Assembly: GCA_964394395.1 (NCBI GenBank)
Contig: CAYMWV010000037.1
Span: 1-23,521 of the forward strand
Direction of reading: 5' to 3'
DNA length: 23,521 nucleotides
Source: Sediminispirochaeta sp964394395
GTDB taxonomy: Bacteria > Spirochaetota > Spirochaetia > DSM-16054 > Sediminispirochaetaceae
A program made the position numbers and the translations under genes. Each line of letters opens with the position of its first letter. Within the stretch, counting starts at the first letter, position 1. Shown in pieces: positions 22,334-23,521 of this stretch. The notes under the pieces were generated by a model. The model made no database searches. It was not told the DNA's origin and worked only from the letters and a program-made list of their open reading frames with translations.

Positions 22334-23319
22334 CATCTAAGCATCCCCTGTTGCCGTAATAGCTCTCTACGCTTTCGTGAAGATTCGAGTATATTAGGAA
22401 GCAATACCGCAATTATGAGAAGGAGACCGATTGAAATAATCATCACCTTTGCAGATAGATTCAACAGTCCCATTCCGAACTTCAGGTAGCCTATAAGAAA
22501 AATTGCAACAACAACCCCTCCAATACTTCCTTTCCCTCCTGAGATGGAAACACCACCCAGTACTACCAGTGTAATAGCTTCAAGTTCCCAACCCGATGCT
22601 ATCTGAGGACGGGTACTTCCAATCCGGGAGGTAAGAAGAACAGCAGCTATACCTGCGAAGAGGCCATTGAGTAAAAAATTGAAAAAACGAATTTTGTCAA
22701 CAGCTATTCCTGAAAAACGTGCTGTTGATAGGGAGTTTCCCAGGGCGTACAACTTTCTCCCATAGGAGGTGAAATGGAGCACAAATCCAATAATGAGGGC
22801 AAGAAAAAGAAAGAGAAGCAATTGAAAGGGAATGAGGGTAGAGCCCACATAACCTTGTCCAAAAAAGGCAAATGATTCTGGATACGTGGTGTATGCCTGA
22901 TCTTCAAGAAAGGCGTGGCTGATTCCCCGAAAAAGCGATCTTGTTGCCAGAGTAACTGCGATTGCGGGCATCCCGATTTTTGCTACAAAAAGGCCGTTGA
23001 AAGCGCCTGCAACCACTCCGGCTCCCAAGCCAATGGTGATAATACCATAGGTCCCCACCCCCAGGGAGGAGGCGTAGCCCATGAGAAATGATGCAAGAGC
23101 AATGATAGAAGCTACGGAAATATCAATATCACCGCTCATAATAACAAAGATCATGGGAAGAGCAAGGATAGCCTTTTCAGAAAAGTTAAACGTGGCGTTC
23201 ATCAGGTTGAAATAATCAAGAAAATAGGGAGAAATCGAAGAGAAAATGAGAATCTCTATCAGAAAAAGAATGGTGATGATAAACTCCCATTTCTGCAAAA
23301 GGGAAATTAGCTTTTTCAT
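22333..23319 (-). CDS. ABC sugar transporter permease (rhamnose RhaQ-like)
   Basis: The 328-residue, highly hydrophobic protein has about eight to ten membrane segments and the BPD_transp_2 family marks: IFVIMSGDIDISVASIIALASF (in two parts), GAFNGLFVAKIGMPAIAVTLAT, YALGNSLSTARFSGIAVDKI and LVVLGGVSISGGKGSIGG. This family forms the membrane channel of ribose/rhamnose/autoinducer-type importers. The N-terminus KKLISLLQKWEFIITILFLIE and the pairing with a second permease recall the RhaP/RhaQ pair. The ATG at 23319 has GGAGG 5 bases upstream; a GTG at 23325 would leave no room for it. The start overlaps the stop of the upstream permease (ATGA). ATPase and binding protein genes would lie beyond the window. 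Confidence 0.88.
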   Translation of the reverse strand: MKKLISLLQKWEFIITILFLIEILIFSSISPYFLDYFNLMNATFNFSEKAILALPMIFVIMSGDIDISVASIIALASFLMGYASSLGVGTYGIITIGLGAGVVAGAFNGLFVAKIGMPAIAVTLATRSLFRGISHAFLEDQAYTTYPESFAFFGQGYVGSTLIPFQLLLFLFLALIIGFVLHFTSYGRKLYALGNSLSTARFSGIAVDKIRFFNFLLNGLFAGIAAVLLTSRIGSTRPQIASGWELEAITLVVLGGVSISGGKGSIGGVVVAIFLIGYLKFGMGLLNLSAKVMIISIGLLLIIAVLLPNILESSRKRRELLRQQGMLR

Positions 23320-23521
23320 ACACACCTCCGGTTGAGCAGTACCTTGCGCTGTCGTTTTTCAATGAAGGTATTGGCGAACATTGCTGCTAATACGATAAAA
23401 CCTTGAATAAACATCTGAAAGAATGGTGATAGATATACAACCGGAAGGGCATTATTAATGATGCCAAGAAAAAGTGCTCCCAATACAACACCAGGGACAG
23501 CGCCAGCTCCTCCGGCTATAC
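23316..23521 (-). CDS. ABC sugar transporter permease (RhaP-like), C-terminal fragment
   Basis: An open frame enters from the right edge and ends at TGA 23316-23318, overlapping the next permease start by four bases. The visible 67 residues read IAGGAGAVPGVVLGALFLGI, then INNALPVVYLSPFFQMFIQG and FIVLAAMFANTF, ending in a basic tail. This is the conserved C-terminal membrane pair of BPD_transp_2 permeases and aligns by eye with the same region of the neighbour. The N-terminal part lies outside the window. It likely forms a heterodimeric channel with the adjacent permease. Confidence 0.85.
   Translation of the reverse strand, partial: IAGGAGAVPGVVLGALFLGIINNALPVVYLSPFFQMFIQGFIVLAAMFANTFIEKRQRKVLLNRRCV

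Overview
The window looks like a piece of chromosome from a free-living spirochaete, perhaps the Spirochaeta/Sediminispirochaeta group. This rests on overall impression (moderate GC, tandem signal peptidase genes, a PEGA/FGE membrane protein, gene order) and was not tested by a search. There is no insertion sequence, integrase, CRISPR array or ordinary tRNA gene. Almost every base is coding; the longest stretch without a protein gene (8990-9430) holds tmRNA.

Region 1 (1-6750, minus strand) is a housekeeping cluster transcribed leftwards: lepB - degenerate lepB-like gene - hemW - yebC - ruvC - ruvA - ruvB - queA (cut by the window edge). Junctions are tight: four-base stop/start overlaps at yebC/ruvC and ruvC/ruvA, and queA starts with TTG inside the end of ruvB. 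It covers signal peptide cleavage, a HemW-type radical SAM protein, a YebC-family protein, Holliday junction processing and queuosine synthesis. The second lepB-like protein has lost both residues of the Ser/Lys catalytic dyad.

Region 2 (6775-9407, plus strand) runs the other way: a membrane-anchored PEGA + FGE/SUMF1-like protein, then smpB, then the tmRNA gene ssrA. The two trans-translation partners are adjacent, and ssrA has its own good promoter. The lepB and PEGA/FGE genes diverge from a very short shared region whose candidate promoters appear to share one -35 box.

Region 3 (9431-23521, minus strand) is a large catabolic cluster. In transcription order: two ABC sugar-permease genes (the first cut by the window edge), a class II (RhaD/YuxG-type) aldolase, a complete 2-oxo-acid dehydrogenase complex (E2, E3, and E1 with alpha and beta parts fused), a PHP-family metallohydrolase, an SDR like sorbitol-6-phosphate dehydrogenase with an unusual N-terminal extension, a medium-chain dehydrogenase like L-sorbose-1-phosphate reductase, an FGGY ketose kinase, and a FemAB-like transferase. 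From E2 to the kinase the gaps are 2-14 bases. Two upstream regions, before the aldolase and before E2, share a nearly identical 17-base element next to a candidate promoter, which suggests common control.

A working model, by inference: a free ketose or deoxysugar enters by the ABC transporter and the FGGY kinase phosphorylates it. The product is then either inverted through a hexitol phosphate by the SorE-like/SrlD-like pair or cleaved by the aldolase. The dedicated dehydrogenase complex would turn a resulting 2-oxo acid into an acyl-CoA. The substrate cannot be named from sequence alone.
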